From positions 1,542,780-1,606,779 of the forward strand of contig CM001167.1 of the NCBI GenBank assembly GCA_000212915.1: a stretch of DNA of 64,000 nucleotides, given 5' to 3'. Shown here piece by piece: positions 26,983 through 36,829 of this stretch. The DNA is from Bacteroides coprosuis DSM 18011 (GTDB lineage Bacteria > Bacteroidota > Bacteroidia > Bacteroidales > Bacteroidaceae). Within the stretch, counting starts at the first letter, position 1; the number at the start of each line of letters is the position of its first letter. The notes below the pieces were generated by a model that saw only the letters and a list, made by a program, of their open reading frames with translations, did no database searches and was not told the origin of the DNA. Position numbers and translations under genes: made by a program.

Positions 26983-27594
26983 TTATTTCTTGTCTGGAGC
27001 TGAATAACGAGCATTCAATCCATCAACTACTTCTTTTGTAATATCATAAGCTTTATCTGCATATAGTAGGTTGCTATTACCAGAGTTGCTAAGAATAAAT
27101 GTATAGCCTTTTTCTTTGTTGTATTCTTTGATGAATGAGTTGATAGCATCACGAATATCTAAAGAGTTCTTTTGATCTTCAGCAGCATATTCTTGAGCTA
27201 GTTTATTTGCCAAGTTTTGTACTTCTTGTTCTCTCTTCATTAAGCGAGCTTGTTCTTGCTCGGCACGTTCACGACTCAAGAACGCATTGTTTTGTATTTT
27301 ACGTTGAAACTCATTGACTTCGTTTTGAAACTCTCTTTGCTTTTGGTTTAGAGTAGCATTCATATCTTCTTGTTTCTTCATCATTGCTTCTGTAACATCG
27401 TTCCAGTAGTTGTAATTTAGAAGAAGTGAGTCCATTTCAACATAGGCAATTTTGTAAGCATCAGATCCTGCCTCTTCTGCAGCTGCATTGGTTGAAGAAT
27501 TTGTGGTTGTGGTTTCACCTTTACATTGCACAAAAAGGGCAACAATAGCAAAAGCAAAAAGTCCTTTTACAAGGTAGTTCAATCTCGTCTTCAT
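26983..27594 (-). CDS. OmpH/Skp-family periplasmic chaperone, predicted lipoprotein
   Basis: Skp-like proteins hold unfolded outer-membrane proteins in the periplasm. The 203-residue sequence has a signal with a lipobox (IVALFVQC, Cys24), a Thr/Ser-rich linker, then the family pattern KIAYVEMDSLLLNY at about 48-61. A long charged coiled coil (EDMNATLNQKQREFQNEVNEF onward) follows. The last part, YNKEKGYTFILSNSGNSNLLYAD, is the usual final strand. The lipid anchor differs from the soluble E. coli Skp but is frequent in Bacteroidetes. A small membrane-protein gene lies upstream on the same strand. Confidence 0.88.
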   Translation of the reverse strand: MKTRLNYLVKGLFAFAIVALFVQCKGETTTTNSSTNAAAEEAGSDAYKIAYVEMDSLLLNYNYWNDVTEAMMKKQEDMNATLNQKQREFQNEVNEFQRKIQNNAFLSRERAEQEQARLMKREQEVQNLANKLAQEYAAEDQKNSLDIRDAINSFIKEYNKEKGYTFILSNSGNSNLLYADKAYDITKEVVDGLNARYSAPDKK

Positions 27595-27656
27595 AACTTA
27601 TTTTGTATATGTTTTTATTGTTTTAGTTCAAGTGTTCTTTTTGGTATTGTGTGTGT

Positions 27657-27875
27657 TTATTTATTCTTCAATTCCACAAATTCATCATATCGTGAGCGCT
27701 TTCTAGATGCTCTATCTTGAGATTGTGCACAGCCTACGCCGCATTCTCTCATTTTTGGATTGCCACTTACATGAGTGTTAGGAAATTTCCCTCCCTTTAC
27801 GAATAGCATCTTTATTCCTAATAGGAGCAAAGAAATTGCAAGTATTGCTATTGATATAAGTATTGTCTCAAACAT
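27657..27875 (-). CDS. Small single-pass membrane protein, conserved in Bacteroidales, unknown function
   Basis: With the start at 27875 (MFETILISIAILAISLLLL) this is a 72-residue protein: an N-terminal membrane helix, then a cytoplasmic tail GGKFPNTHVSGNPKMRECGVGCAQSQDR. The tail looks like that of a small membrane protein I recall from Bacteroides genomes, with a CxxxC pair that could bind metal or form a disulfide. The 17 codons before this start (to 27926) are unlike it and are probably leader. It is followed 62 bases later by ompH. Confidence 0.6.
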   Translation of the reverse strand: MFETILISIAILAISLLLLGIKMLFVKGGKFPNTHVSGNPKMRECGVGCAQSQDRASRKRSRYDEFVELKNK

Positions 27876-28043
27876 TTCTATTATTTTTGTGTAATACAAA
27901 GATAGACTTTTGTATGAGTAAGACATACATTTTTAATATAAAAAATTTACTGTCCCCTTTACAAATGCGCTATTTAACCATATTTAGTAAATTTAAGCTG
28001 CAGTGACTTAACACTCCCAGCGTCATTATAAAATATTAAGAAC

Positions 28044-29504
28044 ATGGATATAACTGACTTAAAACCAGCTAGTCTATTTCATTACTTTAATGAAATTTGC
28101 CAAGTTCCTCGTCCTTCAAAGAAAGAGGAAAAGATTTTGGCTTACTTAATAGATTTTGCAAAAAAGCATAATCTAGAGTACAAGCAAGACAAAATCGGTA
28201 ACATTGTTATCAAAAAACCAGCAACTCCTGGTTATGAAAATCGTCAAACCACTATTCTACAATCGCACGTAGATATGGTTTGTGAAAAAAACAATGATGT
28301 TAAACACGATTTTGATAAAGATCCTATCGAAACAATCGTAGAAGGAGATTGGCTAAAAGCAAAAGGTACTACACTTGGTGCTGATAATGGTATTGGTGTA
28401 GCTACAGAACTAGCTATTCTTGCTGCTGACGACTTAGAGCATGGTCCTATCGAAGCTCTATTTACCATCGACGAAGAAACAGGATTAACAGGTGCTTTTG
28501 AATTGGCTGATGATATGCTAACAGGAAGTATTCTTTTAAACCTTGACTCAGAAGACGAAGGTGAATTATTTATTGGTTGTTCGGGTGGTATCGACTCTGT
28601 TGCAGAGTTTGAATACCAAGAAGTAGAGGTTCCTCAAGGCTATTTCTTCTTCAAAGTAGATATTAAAGGTCTTACTGGTGGTCACTCGGGTGGTGATATT
28701 CACTTAGGACTAGGAAATGCAAACAAGATTTTGACTCGTTTCCTTAACCTACTAAACAACAAATACGATTTATTCCTTTGTTCAATTCATGGAGGAAACC
28801 TTCGTAACGCTATTCCTAGAGAAGCTGTTGCGGTTTGTGCCATTCCTGAAAAATTCAAACACGATGTACGCACAGATTTAAATGTATTTGCTGCAGAGAT
28901 AGAAGATGAATTGGGTGTGATCGAGCCAAATATGAAGTTTGTTCTTGAATCAGAAAAACCTCAAGCGAAAGCTATCGACCAAGATACTACTCGTCGTCTT
29001 ATCAAAACTCTTTATGCTGCGCCTCATGGTGTGAAAGCAATGAGTCAAGATATCCCTGGACTTGTTGAAACTTCTACCAATCTGGCTTCAATTAAAATGA
29101 AACCAGGCAATATCATCCGCATTGAAACGAGCCAAAGAAGCTCTATCCTTTCTTCTCGTGATGATATGGCAAATACTGTACGTGCTGCATTTGAACTAGG
29201 TGGTGCTAAAGTGAGCCATGGTGAAGGTTATCCAGGATGGAAACCAAATCCTCACTCTGAAATAGTAGAAGTTACTGCTGAATCATACAAACGCCTATTC
29301 AATAAGGATGCAGAAATCAAAGCGATTCATGCAGGCTTAGAGTGTGGTTTATTCTTAACTAAATACCCACACCTAGATATGGTGTCTTTCGGTCCTACTA
29401 TGCGTGGAGTTCACTCTCCAGATGAACGTTTGCAAATCTCTACTGTAGATTTATTCTGGAAACACTTAGTTGATGTACTAAAACATATTCCAGCTAAGAA
29501 ATAA
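28044..29504 (+). CDS. pepD: Aminoacyl-histidine dipeptidase (PepD, M20 family)
   Basis: This cytoplasmic zinc peptidase splits dipeptides such as carnosine-type X-His. At 486 residues it is of normal size. The two-metal M20 centre is visible in QSHVDMV, LGADNGIGVA and DEETGLTGA, with later ligands in LDSEDEGE and the C-terminal HAGLECG. The dimerisation (lid) domain is inserted at about 200-390 with GLTGGHSGGDI. It is a single gene with its own terminator. Confidence 0.95.
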   Translation: MDITDLKPASLFHYFNEICQVPRPSKKEEKILAYLIDFAKKHNLEYKQDKIGNIVIKKPATPGYENRQTTILQSHVDMVCEKNNDVKHDFDKDPIETIVEGDWLKAKGTTLGADNGIGVATELAILAADDLEHGPIEALFTIDEETGLTGAFELADDMLTGSILLNLDSEDEGELFIGCSGGIDSVAEFEYQEVEVPQGYFFFKVDIKGLTGGHSGGDIHLGLGNANKILTRFLNLLNNKYDLFLCSIHGGNLRNAIPREAVAVCAIPEKFKHDVRTDLNVFAAEIEDELGVIEPNMKFVLESEKPQAKAIDQDTTRRLIKTLYAAPHGVKAMSQDIPGLVETSTNLASIKMKPGNIIRIETSQRSSILSSRDDMANTVRAAFELGGAKVSHGEGYPGWKPNPHSEIVEVTAESYKRLFNKDAEIKAIHAGLECGLFLTKYPHLDMVSFGPTMRGVHSPDERLQISTVDLFWKHLVDVLKHIPAKK

Positions 29505-29530
29505 GAGCATACTTTCTCACTATAATACTA

Positions 29531-29560
29531 AGGCAAGCTTGAATAAAGCTTGCCTTTTTT
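29531..29560 (+). terminator. Terminator after pepD
   Basis: AGGCAAGCTT and AAGCTTGCCT form a perfect stem with six T behind it. Confidence 0.85.
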
Positions 29561-29574
29561 GCTAATATTCTACT

Positions 29575-30606
29575 ATGAAACACTTCTTATTTGCTTTCTT
29601 ATTCTGCTTTACAAGCCCTGTATTTTGTCAGACAAACTTACCCTTTAATATCCTCTTTTGGAATGTTGAAAACCTCTTTGATTGCAAACACGATAGTTTA
29701 AAGAATGATACTGATTTCCTTCCCGAATCTCTAAAGCATTGGAACACCTATAAGTATAGAAATAAATTGACTGCAATAGCCAAAGGTGTTGTGGCCGCAG
29801 GAGAATGGAGTTCTCCAGCAATTATCGGACTTTGTGAGGTGGAAAATGACTCAGTACTTTATGATTTAACCCAGAAAACCAATTTGAGGAATATAGGCTA
29901 TCGGTATGTGGTTACACAGTCAGAAGATGCAAGAGGAATTGATGTTGCTCTACTTTATTTACCAGAGTATTTTAGATTGACGAAACATGAAAGTTTAAAA
30001 GTTGGCAAGTTGAAGATAGGTAACCGACTGACACGCGATATTCTTCATGTAGAAGGTGTTCTGCTTACTAGTGATACCCTTGATTTATTTGTAGCTCATT
30101 TCCCTTCTCGCTTTGGTGGAAGAAAATATTCAGAACCCAATCGTATTCAAGTTGCTAAAGTTCTAAGAAATGCTGTCGATTCTTTGTTTTCTATCCGTGA
30201 GAAAGCTAATATCGTGATTATGGGAGATTTCAATGATTATCCAGACAATCGCTGCGTTACAGAAATATTGAATGCTACAGCTCCTACAAAAGAAATTTCG
30301 AAGCATCAGCTCTATCATCTCTTGGCTCGAAAGAGGGAGAAGTATACTTGGGGAACTTATAAGTATAAGAATGAATGGGGAGTGCTAGATCATTTTATTG
30401 TCTCAGGTAATTTACTCGACCATACACAAGATTTCTATACCTCTGAACAGCAAACAGACATCTTAAAACTCGGGTTTTTACTTATAGAAGATAAGAAGTA
30501 TGGCGGAAGCAAACCCTTCCGTACTTACAATGGCATGCAATATCAAGCTGGGTATAGTGATCATCTTCCAATACGCTCTACTTTCACCTTAAAGCTAGAG
30601 GATTAA
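29575..30606 (+). CDS. Secreted endonuclease/exonuclease/phosphatase family protein
   Basis: The 343-residue protein starts with a signal peptide (HFLFAFLFCFTSPVFCQ) and is therefore exported. The fold's motifs are complete: LFWNVENLFD with the metal Asn/Glu, GLCEVEND, the central IVIMGDFNDYPD and the C-terminal YSDHLPIRS with the catalytic Asp-His. Family members cut DNA, phospholipid headgroups or phosphoinositides, so the substrate is open. Its end overlaps the end of the convergent pullulanase-like gene by 4 bases, and it begins right after the pepD terminator. Confidence 0.88.
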   Translation: MKHFLFAFLFCFTSPVFCQTNLPFNILFWNVENLFDCKHDSLKNDTDFLPESLKHWNTYKYRNKLTAIAKGVVAAGEWSSPAIIGLCEVENDSVLYDLTQKTNLRNIGYRYVVTQSEDARGIDVALLYLPEYFRLTKHESLKVGKLKIGNRLTRDILHVEGVLLTSDTLDLFVAHFPSRFGGRKYSEPNRIQVAKVLRNAVDSLFSIREKANIVIMGDFNDYPDNRCVTEILNATAPTKEISKHQLYHLLARKREKYTWGTYKYKNEWGVLDHFIVSGNLLDHTQDFYTSEQQTDILKLGFLLIEDKKYGGSKPFRTYNGMQYQAGYSDHLPIRSTFTLKLED

Positions 30607-32759
30607 TCAATCTTTACATCCTGAATATTATGGATTATGGAGTTGTTCTCCTTTTTTATGGGAGTTAAATTTAAATTGATTTGTGGCTCTTTACGTATAT
30701 TCTCTTCTTGGCTAGAAGCATCTGACGTTTCTACAGGAGCTGATTGAGGAATATAGACTTGCTTATCGGTACGGTATAAAATCATAGCCGATTGACCGCT
30801 CACAAAGGCTTGACCATAAGCATAACTGAGTCCGTTCTCATTGATATACCCATCTTTACAAACTACAATATATCTACCCTCGGGAATATTAACACGTACA
30901 GCATCTTTCCCCGCATTGTATATCACAAGAATGTCTTCCCACTCATCTTTATTGGCATAATCTTTCAGACGATAGGCAACCACCAACGGCTTTTCTGTAG
31001 GTAGGAACTCTACCTGCTTACGGAGTAGGTTGGCATCATCAATACGAAATGCAGGATGTTTTTTACGGAGTTGAATTAATCCTTTTATATATTGATAATG
31101 GTCCCAATTACTTGTCTTTAAGTCCCAATCAAGAGCTTTGCCTTCATTGTTTTTGGGTGAGTCTGCCTTTTGTTGAGGCTGCATAAACTCTTCCCCAGCA
31201 TAAAGCATGGGTACACCTTGTGAGGTGAAAAGAGCCGTATAAGCCAATTTACTCAATCGAACCTTCTCATTATTATAATATTGAGCAGATGTGTGTTTGT
31301 TGAGGAAATCAGTTAAAGAAAATCCATCGTGAGAGCTTAGGTAATTTATAGCTCCACTAGGCTGATGATTGTATAATCTCCATGCACTAGGAATAGAATC
31401 TGAAGGAATAGCATCAGATTCAATGCTTCCTAAGAGTCCCGATTTAAATTCTTCAACCCATTTTAAATGACCAAGAAGGAAAGAAGAACCAATGCTATCT
31501 TGAAGATTACCACTTATACTTAGGCTATAGGTGTGCATCAATTCGGCAATATCGTTTTTTTTACTAGTCTCAATTCGGTCTATTGTATTTTGAGCTTCTC
31601 CCATAATAAATACAGAAGGCTTCACTTTTTTAAGTTCGTTTTCTATCTCTGCCAAAGCATCGGTGTCATATAGATCCAAAGCATCCAAAGAAAAGCCATC
31701 TATATGGTACTCTTCAATCCAGAACCTCATAGATTCTTTCATATACTCCAAAACAAATGGTCGGTGACTAGCAATTTGAGCCTTACCATTATCTGCTAAC
31801 AGGTAGTTACCGTCTTTATCTTGACGGAAGAAGTAACCCGGTGCAGTTTTCTCAAATCCACTTAATGCCGGTGTTGAGTAAGCATAAGATACATCCATAA
31901 TCACTCGCAATCCCGCTTTATGTAGCTTTAATACCATCTCCTTGAACTCCTTGATGCGTGTGTAGGGATCAAAGGGGTTAGTAGAATATAAGCCTTCGGG
32001 TATATTATAATTCAACGGATCATATCCCCAAGAGAAATTTTCTTCGGTATGGAAACGCTCGTCTTTCCCCGTGAAATCAAAAGAAGGCATTAACTTAACA
32101 TGGGTAACGCCTAAATCTTTTATATGATCTAGGGCTGTTGATATGTTTTCATAATCCTTGAATACTCCATGAGCTACAATTCCCAAAAACTTACCTTTTA
32201 CACTATCTGCTACATTACTGCTGGGTGCTATCGTAAATGTGCGTGGATGAAGTTCATAAAGTATAGCATCTGTAGTTTTAGTAAAACGAGGGAGAGTATC
32301 TTGTGCCCAACCTGCTGGGTTTGTTTGAGCCCAATCAATAATAGCTGCACGTTTGCCATTCACAGCCACTGCTTTAGCCATAATACCCGGAGTATCTCCT
32401 TGCCATACCTCATTTATTTTTATATTGAAAGTATAGTAAAGTCCCATTAAATCCCCACTTACTACTGTAGTCCATAACCCTGTATCCTCATTTTTGTCTA
32501 GATTGTGCATCTGTTCGGCATGACCATCTTCTCCTTTGTGATAAATAAGCACACGCACTTCTTCAGCATCTGGAGCCCAAACTGAAAATTGAGTTTGTGT
32601 AGGATTATAGATCATCTCCTGCAAAGGAGCAATTGGGATGGGATATCCCATATATTTATCTTCCCCTTGTGAAGAACCACAAGCTGTGAGAAGAGAGATA
32701 GTTACAAGTAAAATAAGGACCCGTAGTTTTTGAAAATATAGGGATTGAATAGTGTTCAT
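30603..32759 (-). CDS. Pullulanase-like GH13 lipoprotein with altered active-site motifs
   Basis: The 718-residue protein has a lipobox (ISLLTAC, Cys27), a CBM48-like N-terminal domain ([16 protein letters not shown], residues 58-73), a GH13 barrel and a C-terminal beta domain with a disordered tail from about 670. The overall match is to type I pullulanases. However, conserved region II reads [12 protein letters not shown] where the family has GFRxD: the nucleophile Asp359 is kept, but the invariant Arg is Ser357. Region I reads DVSYAYS where DVVYNHT is expected, losing the His. The acid Glu388 (MGEAQ) and the region IV SSHD are present. It may be inactive or changed in specificity, perhaps a starch-binding protein. 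The start overlaps the ruvC stop by 4 bases. Confidence 0.8.
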   Translation of the reverse strand: MNTIQSLYFQKLRVLILLVTISLLTACGSSQGEDKYMGYPIPIAPLQEMIYNPTQTQFSVWAPDAEEVRVLIYHKGEDGHAEQMHNLDKNEDTGLWTTVVSGDLMGLYYTFNIKINEVWQGDTPGIMAKAVAVNGKRAAIIDWAQTNPAGWAQDTLPRFTKTTDAILYELHPRTFTIAPSSNVADSVKGKFLGIVAHGVFKDYENISTALDHIKDLGVTHVKLMPSFDFTGKDERFHTEENFSWGYDPLNYNIPEGLYSTNPFDPYTRIKEFKEMVLKLHKAGLRVIMDVSYAYSTPALSGFEKTAPGYFFRQDKDGNYLLADNGKAQIASHRPFVLEYMKESMRFWIEEYHIDGFSLDALDLYDTDALAEIENELKKVKPSVFIMGEAQNTIDRIETSKKNDIAELMHTYSLSISGNLQDSIGSSFLLGHLKWVEEFKSGLLGSIESDAIPSDSIPSAWRLYNHQPSGAINYLSSHDGFSLTDFLNKHTSAQYYNNEKVRLSKLAYTALFTSQGVPMLYAGEEFMQPQQKADSPKNNEGKALDWDLKTSNWDHYQYIKGLIQLRKKHPAFRIDDANLLRKQVEFLPTEKPLVVAYRLKDYANKDEWEDILVIYNAGKDAVRVNIPEGRYIVVCKDGYINENGLSYAYGQAFVSGQSAMILYRTDKQVYIPQSAPVETSDASSQEENIRKEPQINLNLTPIKKENNSIIHNIQDVKID

Positions 32760-33325
32760 CGCGAAACTCTATTTGGATTTTTATTAATAAAGTCTTTCCA
32801 GCTCTTGAAGCTCTTGGTTATTTCGGGTTTTCCCATCTGCAAATAGTGACAATAGGCCGCTGCCAAACCATCGGTTGCATCAAGAAAGACTGGCATTTCT
32901 GATTTATCAAAACGCAGTATACGCTGAAGCATTTCAGCAACCTGCTCCTTAGAAGCTTTTCCATTACCTGTTATCGCCATTTTAATCTTTAGCGGAGCAT
33001 ATTCGGTAATGGGAATATCTCTACTCAAAGCTACTGCCATAGCAATACCTTGGGCTCTACCCAACTTGAGCATAGATTGAACATTTTTACCATAAAAAGG
33101 AGCTTCAATAGCCACCTCATCAGGTAAAAAACTATCAATCAATCCATACACTCTTTCGTGAATATGTTTTAGCTTGAGATAATGATCTTTTATTTTACGC
33201 ATATCAATAACCCCCATAGCTTCCATCTTTGGAGTAGTACCATTTACACGAATTACTCCATACCCCATGATGGTAGTACCAGGGTCGATACCTAAAATAA
33301 TCTTTTCTTTAACTGGTTGAATCAT
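32756..33325 (-). CDS. ruvC: Holliday junction endonuclease RuvC
   Basis: RuvC cuts four-way junctions in recombination repair. The 189-residue protein has the first acidic residue in [15 protein letters not shown], the second in [11 protein letters not shown], and the late pair in [17 protein letters not shown], a complete four-acid site. It overlaps the DUF4286 gene upstream by 4 bases and the pullulanase-like gene downstream by 4 bases, so all three are translated from one message. Confidence 0.96.
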   Translation of the reverse strand: MIQPVKEKIILGIDPGTTIMGYGVIRVNGTTPKMEAMGVIDMRKIKDHYLKLKHIHERVYGLIDSFLPDEVAIEAPFYGKNVQSMLKLGRAQGIAMAVALSRDIPITEYAPLKIKMAITGNGKASKEQVAEMLQRILRFDKSEMPVFLDATDGLAAAYCHYLQMGKPEITKSFKSWKDFINKNPNRVSR

Positions 33326-33627
33326 TCTACAACCCTCATTAAGGTATCGAAGCTCAATACTTTTTCTTTAAAAATCTTATTTACTTCATCTTGGGCAAAT
33401 GTACCATATTGCATCTGATGTTGATGAAGAGCCTTAGGACTATCTACTTCCCATTGTAAGGCAAAATTAGAATGTCCAGGTTCGGAATGACTTAAGATTT
33501 TACAAATTCGAGGATTTTTGAGGATGTCTTGTTTTAATACTTCAGGAATAAAACTCTCTTTAATCCAGATTAAAAAATTACTTTCAACCTCTTCCTCAAC
33601 GTGATAGGTGGTATTATATATTAGCAT
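33322..33627 (-). CDS. DUF4286 family protein
   Basis: This protein of 101 residues begins [31 protein letters not shown] and contains [18 protein letters not shown]. These are the hallmarks of DUF4286, a small ferredoxin-like fold protein found beside ruvC in Bacteroidetes. Its function is unknown; the constant linkage suggests a link to DNA repair or simply a conserved operon. I chose the start at 33627 since the 13 codons before it (to 33666) do not fit the family. Confidence 0.88.
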   Translation of the reverse strand: MLIYNTTYHVEEEVESNFLIWIKESFIPEVLKQDILKNPRICKILSHSEPGHSNFALQWEVDSPKALHQHQMQYGTFAQDEVNKIFKEKVLSFDTLMRVVE

Positions 33628-33710
33628 ATTTATTTGTTCTATTTGATAGTTATACAAAAATAGCAATAATTTCAGAATAATATCTTATCTTGTCAAAAGC
33701 ATTTTAAATA

Positions 33711-33784
33711 GGGGCATTAGCTCATCTGGCTAGAGCGCAACACTGGCAGTGTTGAGGCGACCGGTTCGATCCCGGTATGCTCCA
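33711..33784 (+). tRNA. tRNA-Ala (GGC)
   Basis: A 74-base cloverleaf: acceptor GGGGCAT paired with ATGCTCC including the G3-U70 pair that marks alanine tRNAs, D-loop AGCTCATCTGGCTAGAGC, anticodon stem CAACA/TGTTG with loop CTGGCAG (anticodon GGC), T arm ACCGGTTCGATCCCGGT. CCA is not encoded. Confidence 0.96.
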
Positions 33785-33927
33785 CTTCTGTAATAGACTG
33801 TAATATAGGTAGTTATATTCGTCTTTTAAAGCATTACTCAATGCATGGATTATAAAAAAAAGGAACAGAAAGCTCGAAAATAGGCTTTTCGCCCTTCCTT
33901 TCCCCTTCCCTTTATAATTCAAAAATC

Positions 33928-34062
33928 ATGGCCGAACTTACAATCGTAACAATTCCTGCTAAACAATTAGCAGACGGAACAAACAGAATTCGTATCAGAA
34001 TTAATCATAATAATCAGACTCTTTACATTACTACGCAGCTTAGAGAGTGCAACCTAAAGTAA
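33928..34062 (+). pseudogene. N-terminal fragment of a tyrosine integrase downstream of tRNA-Ala
   Basis: The 44-codon frame reads MAELTIVTIPAKQLAD, then GTNRIRIRINHNNQTLYITTQL, then stops. This pattern (a short strand, then HNNQT-YI) is the arm-binding N-terminus typical of Bacteroidetes phage and transposon integrases. No core or catalytic domain follows in any frame. Its position 143 bases after a tRNA gene suggests it is what is left of an element once inserted there. Confidence 0.55.
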
Positions 34063-34376
34063 AAAAGGGAGTAACTACAGCTATAGTTACCCCCTTATAA
34101 TTAGACGTTTAAAGTCTATTTTTGCTTGCCGTTGCTAAATTATAATTTTATTTGAAATTTCCTATACAAAACGAAAAGAATTAACAATAAAATAGAAAAT
34201 CTGTAGAAAACCCAACCTTGAAGAGTAGAGAAATAGAGAGTCATACCTAGAAATTTTGCCTTATCCTAATTTTAGGAAGGCTTATGTATGAAAAAAGATT
34301 CCTAGTCGCCTTTAAAGACGATTTGGAATCTTTTGTATTTTTCTAGGGATCAATAAATTTCTTTATCAAAAATCTC
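34063..34376. other. Intergenic gap after the integrase fragment
   Basis: It holds a hairpin at 34067-34094 (GGGAGTAACTA with TAGTTACCCCC) close after the fragment, and the terminator of carbonic anhydrase 2 at 34294-34334. Nothing else is supported. Confidence 0.5.
34294..34334. terminator. Terminator downstream of carbonic anhydrase 2
   Basis: AAAGATTCC and GGAATCTTT close a stem with an inner GTC/GAC helix; A runs and T runs on both sides allow use on either strand. Confidence 0.65.
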
Positions 34377-34973
34377 TTATGCTATTTTCTCATATTCCAG
34401 ATCAATAATTTTACCTGTATTCAGGTCGAAAACAAAGGCATGGAGCTCTACACCATATTCTTTTTGAGCCTTTTGAAAGTCGGGATTATTAGCGATGTGC
34501 TTGCATTGTTCTAATACATTCAATTCCACTAAGCGTTCATTTCGTTTTTCTCCATCTCCCAAAGCATCTAGCTCTTCTTTATAGGTTTGATACTCATCTC
34601 TGATATTTTCTAGCCAATCATTTAGTGTTCCATAGTCTTTAAAAGACATGGCTGCCTCTATTCCACCACAATGGTAGTGTCCCACTACAATAATGTGCTT
34701 TACCTTGAGTTGCTCAAGAGCAAAAGCGATAGCCGATTTACTATTCACATCACTCTCGAGTACTAGGTTCGCCACATTTCTATGCACAAACATATCGCCA
34801 GGGCTTGCACCTATTATACTTTCGGGATTTACTCTACTATCACAGCATCCAATATAAAGTATGGAAGGGGTCTGCTTTATAGAAAGTTTAGTAAAATAAT
34901 CGGGATCCAAGTCTAACTTTTCTTTCAGCCAATCTTGGTTGTGCTTAAATATATCTTTAAATTCTAAAGGCAT
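34377..34973 (-). CDS. Beta-class carbonic anhydrase 2
   Basis: The 198-residue enzyme is a paralogue of the one at 25990. It keeps IGCCDSR, GDMFVHRNVANLV and VVGHYHCGGIEAAM, so the two cysteines, the histidine and the Asp-Arg dyad are in place. I take the start at 34973 (MPLEFKDIFKHNQDW), which aligns with MSVKIEDLFKYNQEW of copy 1; the ten codons upstream do not align. It differs from copy 1 mainly in the loop after the zinc site and at the very C-terminus, which is shorter. Confidence 0.92.
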   Translation of the reverse strand: MPLEFKDIFKHNQDWLKEKLDLDPDYFTKLSIKQTPSILYIGCCDSRVNPESIIGASPGDMFVHRNVANLVLESDVNSKSAIAFALEQLKVKHIIVVGHYHCGGIEAAMSFKDYGTLNDWLENIRDEYQTYKEELDALGDGEKRNERLVELNVLEQCKHIANNPDFQKAQKEYGVELHAFVFDLNTGKIIDLEYEKIA

Positions 34974-35398
34974 GGCTCTCTTTATTGGTTTTACATATTC
35001 CACAAAAAGGCTTTCTCAACTAAGCCACACTACTAATCTATTCAATTAAATATAAATAATTGCATAAAAGTTAATTGTTTACAATAATAAATCAACTCAT
35101 AATTAAGCATATAAAGCTATATATCAAGATTTTTTATTGCATACTTTTAGTTACTTATCAAGATATAAGAACTCGTAGGATACTTATTGATTGTTCTATA
35201 GCTCATCAGTGGTATAATCTGATTAGGAGTTAGTCTTATTTTATTTAAAAGTAAATCTTATAGATTGTCAGATTAATCTCTCTATTCTTGAAACGGAAGA
35301 AATATATAATATAAAGAAGTTTTGCTATGAGAGATTACTAGCCTAAATGAGTGAAGGAGTTGTGTCCATCTTTTTTGTTCCCAATTTTAAGTATAACA

Positions 35399-35453
35399 TG
35401 ACACCGACATGATGATGCTTTGACACCGATATGATAATGCGATGTCGGTGTCA
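35399..35453. repeat. 22-base-period repeat cluster C with an inverted third copy
   Basis: TGACACCGACAT at 35399-35410 is followed by TGACACCGATAT at 35421-35432 (22 bases on). The inverted copy ATGTCGGTGTCA is at 35442-35453. The last two face each other across 9 bases and could form a hairpin. Confidence 0.8.
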
Positions 35454-35573
35454 TGATAGGATGATGGTTATTTTGTTATAGACTTTACTTATTCATATTG
35501 AGTACTTTATAGCAAAAAAGGGAAAGTGAAGATTTTGAGGTATAAGTTTACTTATCTTTAAATATGAGCCCAT

Positions 35574-35599
35574 AAAAAAAGCCACCTTTTACAGTGGCT
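35574..35599 (-). terminator. Terminator after the SPFH lipoprotein gene
   Basis: On the minus strand GCCACTGTAAAAGGTGGC forms a short hairpin followed by seven T. Confidence 0.75.
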
Positions 35600-35607
35600 T
35601 TTGAGGT

Positions 35608-36432
35608 TTATTTAACGCTATAAATGGGGGTTACTCCACCACCCATAAGCATAGTAACGTTTACTTGATTCTTGTCTTTAACCATATCTACCTTTTCTTT
35701 TTCAATCTCTATTTCTCTAAGTTTGAGGTACTCAGCTGTTGTGAATTGCATTTCTCTCATATAGGCTTTGTCGGCAACAGCTTTCGCTTGTTCTGCCGAA
35801 GCTCTTTGCTCTTCTGCCTTAACGCGTTCTGTCTGAGTTCTCTTATTTTGAATTTGGATAGCCGTTCGGTCTATTTCTTCCATTACTCCTTGGTTGGGTT
35901 TAGCTCTATCAACCACTACATCAATAACTTGTACAGGTATGTTTTTCTCTTCTATAATCTGTGATACCTTCTGAATCACCACATCTTCTATTTTGTCATA
36001 TACCTCACGATTGGAGGTTAGGTCGAACATGCTGTAATTAGATATTTCATCACGAATAAACTTTACGAATTTGGGTTTGATATTGATATCATACCATTCC
36101 ACACCAAAGTTGGAGATCAGGAGAGGGGTTTGAGTAGGAACAATCTGCATGATGATATTAGCAGTTAAATCGACTGGAGTATTATCGTCAGACATGATAT
36201 CGTCAAATCCTTCTGTGAATTTTTGAGGAGTCTTCTTTAATTTGACAAAATCTGTTGAAAAAACTTTCCACTCAGAACCCGCCATCAGAGGAGCATCATC
36301 TACACCACCTGAGCCAAATATATAGGGCTTTTTAACGAATACACCTACCTCATCAGCATCCACACTCATTCGAGAGCAAGAAGAGGTAATTATTGTGCTT
36401 AAAAGGAATAAAACAAATGATAATCTTTTCAT
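35608..36432 (-). CDS. SPFH/Band 7 domain lipoprotein
   Basis: The 274-residue protein has a lipobox (STIITSSC, Cys19) and then an SPFH (prohibitin-like) domain: VDADEVGVFVKKPYIFGSGGVDD, VDLTANIIMQIVP, FVKFIRDEISNYS. A long charged helix follows (RTQTERVKAEEQRASAEQAKAVADK), the usual oligomerisation stalk. SPFH proteins make ring or cage assemblies at membranes and often partner with proteases. A lipid-anchored form is common in Bacteroidetes. No protease gene is adjacent. Confidence 0.85.
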   Translation of the reverse strand: MKRLSFVLFLLSTIITSSCSRMSVDADEVGVFVKKPYIFGSGGVDDAPLMAGSEWKVFSTDFVKLKKTPQKFTEGFDDIMSDDNTPVDLTANIIMQIVPTQTPLLISNFGVEWYDINIKPKFVKFIRDEISNYSMFDLTSNREVYDKIEDVVIQKVSQIIEEKNIPVQVIDVVVDRAKPNQGVMEEIDRTAIQIQNKRTQTERVKAEEQRASAEQAKAVADKAYMREMQFTTAEYLKLREIEIEKEKVDMVKDKNQVNVTMLMGGGVTPIYSVK

Positions 36433-36646
36433 AATGATGTGTATAAAAAAGAGTTACTCATAATCTATAAGAATGAATAACTCTATAAATTTATTTTTTA
36501 GATATGGTGATTCTTAGGTAGAAATGTCATTCAATATACCTAATAGAAGTGATTGACAATGAGTTTGCTATTATCTACCTTTGATAATAGGAAAACAATT
36601 TAGTCCTAATTAAATGATAGCCACATTTAATGAGTTCCGAAAAGGA

Positions 36647-36829
36647 TCAGTTTTGAAACTGGTTCTTTTTATTAATCAATTTTTTAAGAGGGTGGAAGTT
36701 GTCTCTTATTACTCTCATATAACTCAAAGCATCTGAGTTGCATCTATCGTCTTTCTGATATTCTAGCATCAATTTTTCAAAAGATTCCTGCATCTCAGTG
36801 AGTCGATCATTAAAGGTTTTAGATTTCAT
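36647..36829 (-). CDS. Small hypothetical protein of 60 residues
   Basis: I do not recognise this family. The sequence is helical and charged (FNDRLTEMQESFEKLMLEYQKDDRC) with one cysteine, and no signal or membrane segment. The 3' end of the gene runs into a hairpin (about 36640-36669, CAGTTT with AAACTG) that looks like its terminator. An isolated ORF with its own terminator supports a real gene, but the coding evidence is thin. Confidence 0.4.
   Translation of the reverse strand: MKSKTFNDRLTEMQESFEKLMLEYQKDDRCNSDALSYMRVIRDNFHPLKKLINKKNQFQN

Larger units (their letters stand above)
35004..35607. other. Intergenic gap with repeat cluster C
   Basis: The gap contains repeat cluster C (35399-35453) and the terminator of the SPFH gene. 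The segment 35004-35390 is AT-rich without a supported gene. Confidence 0.5.
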
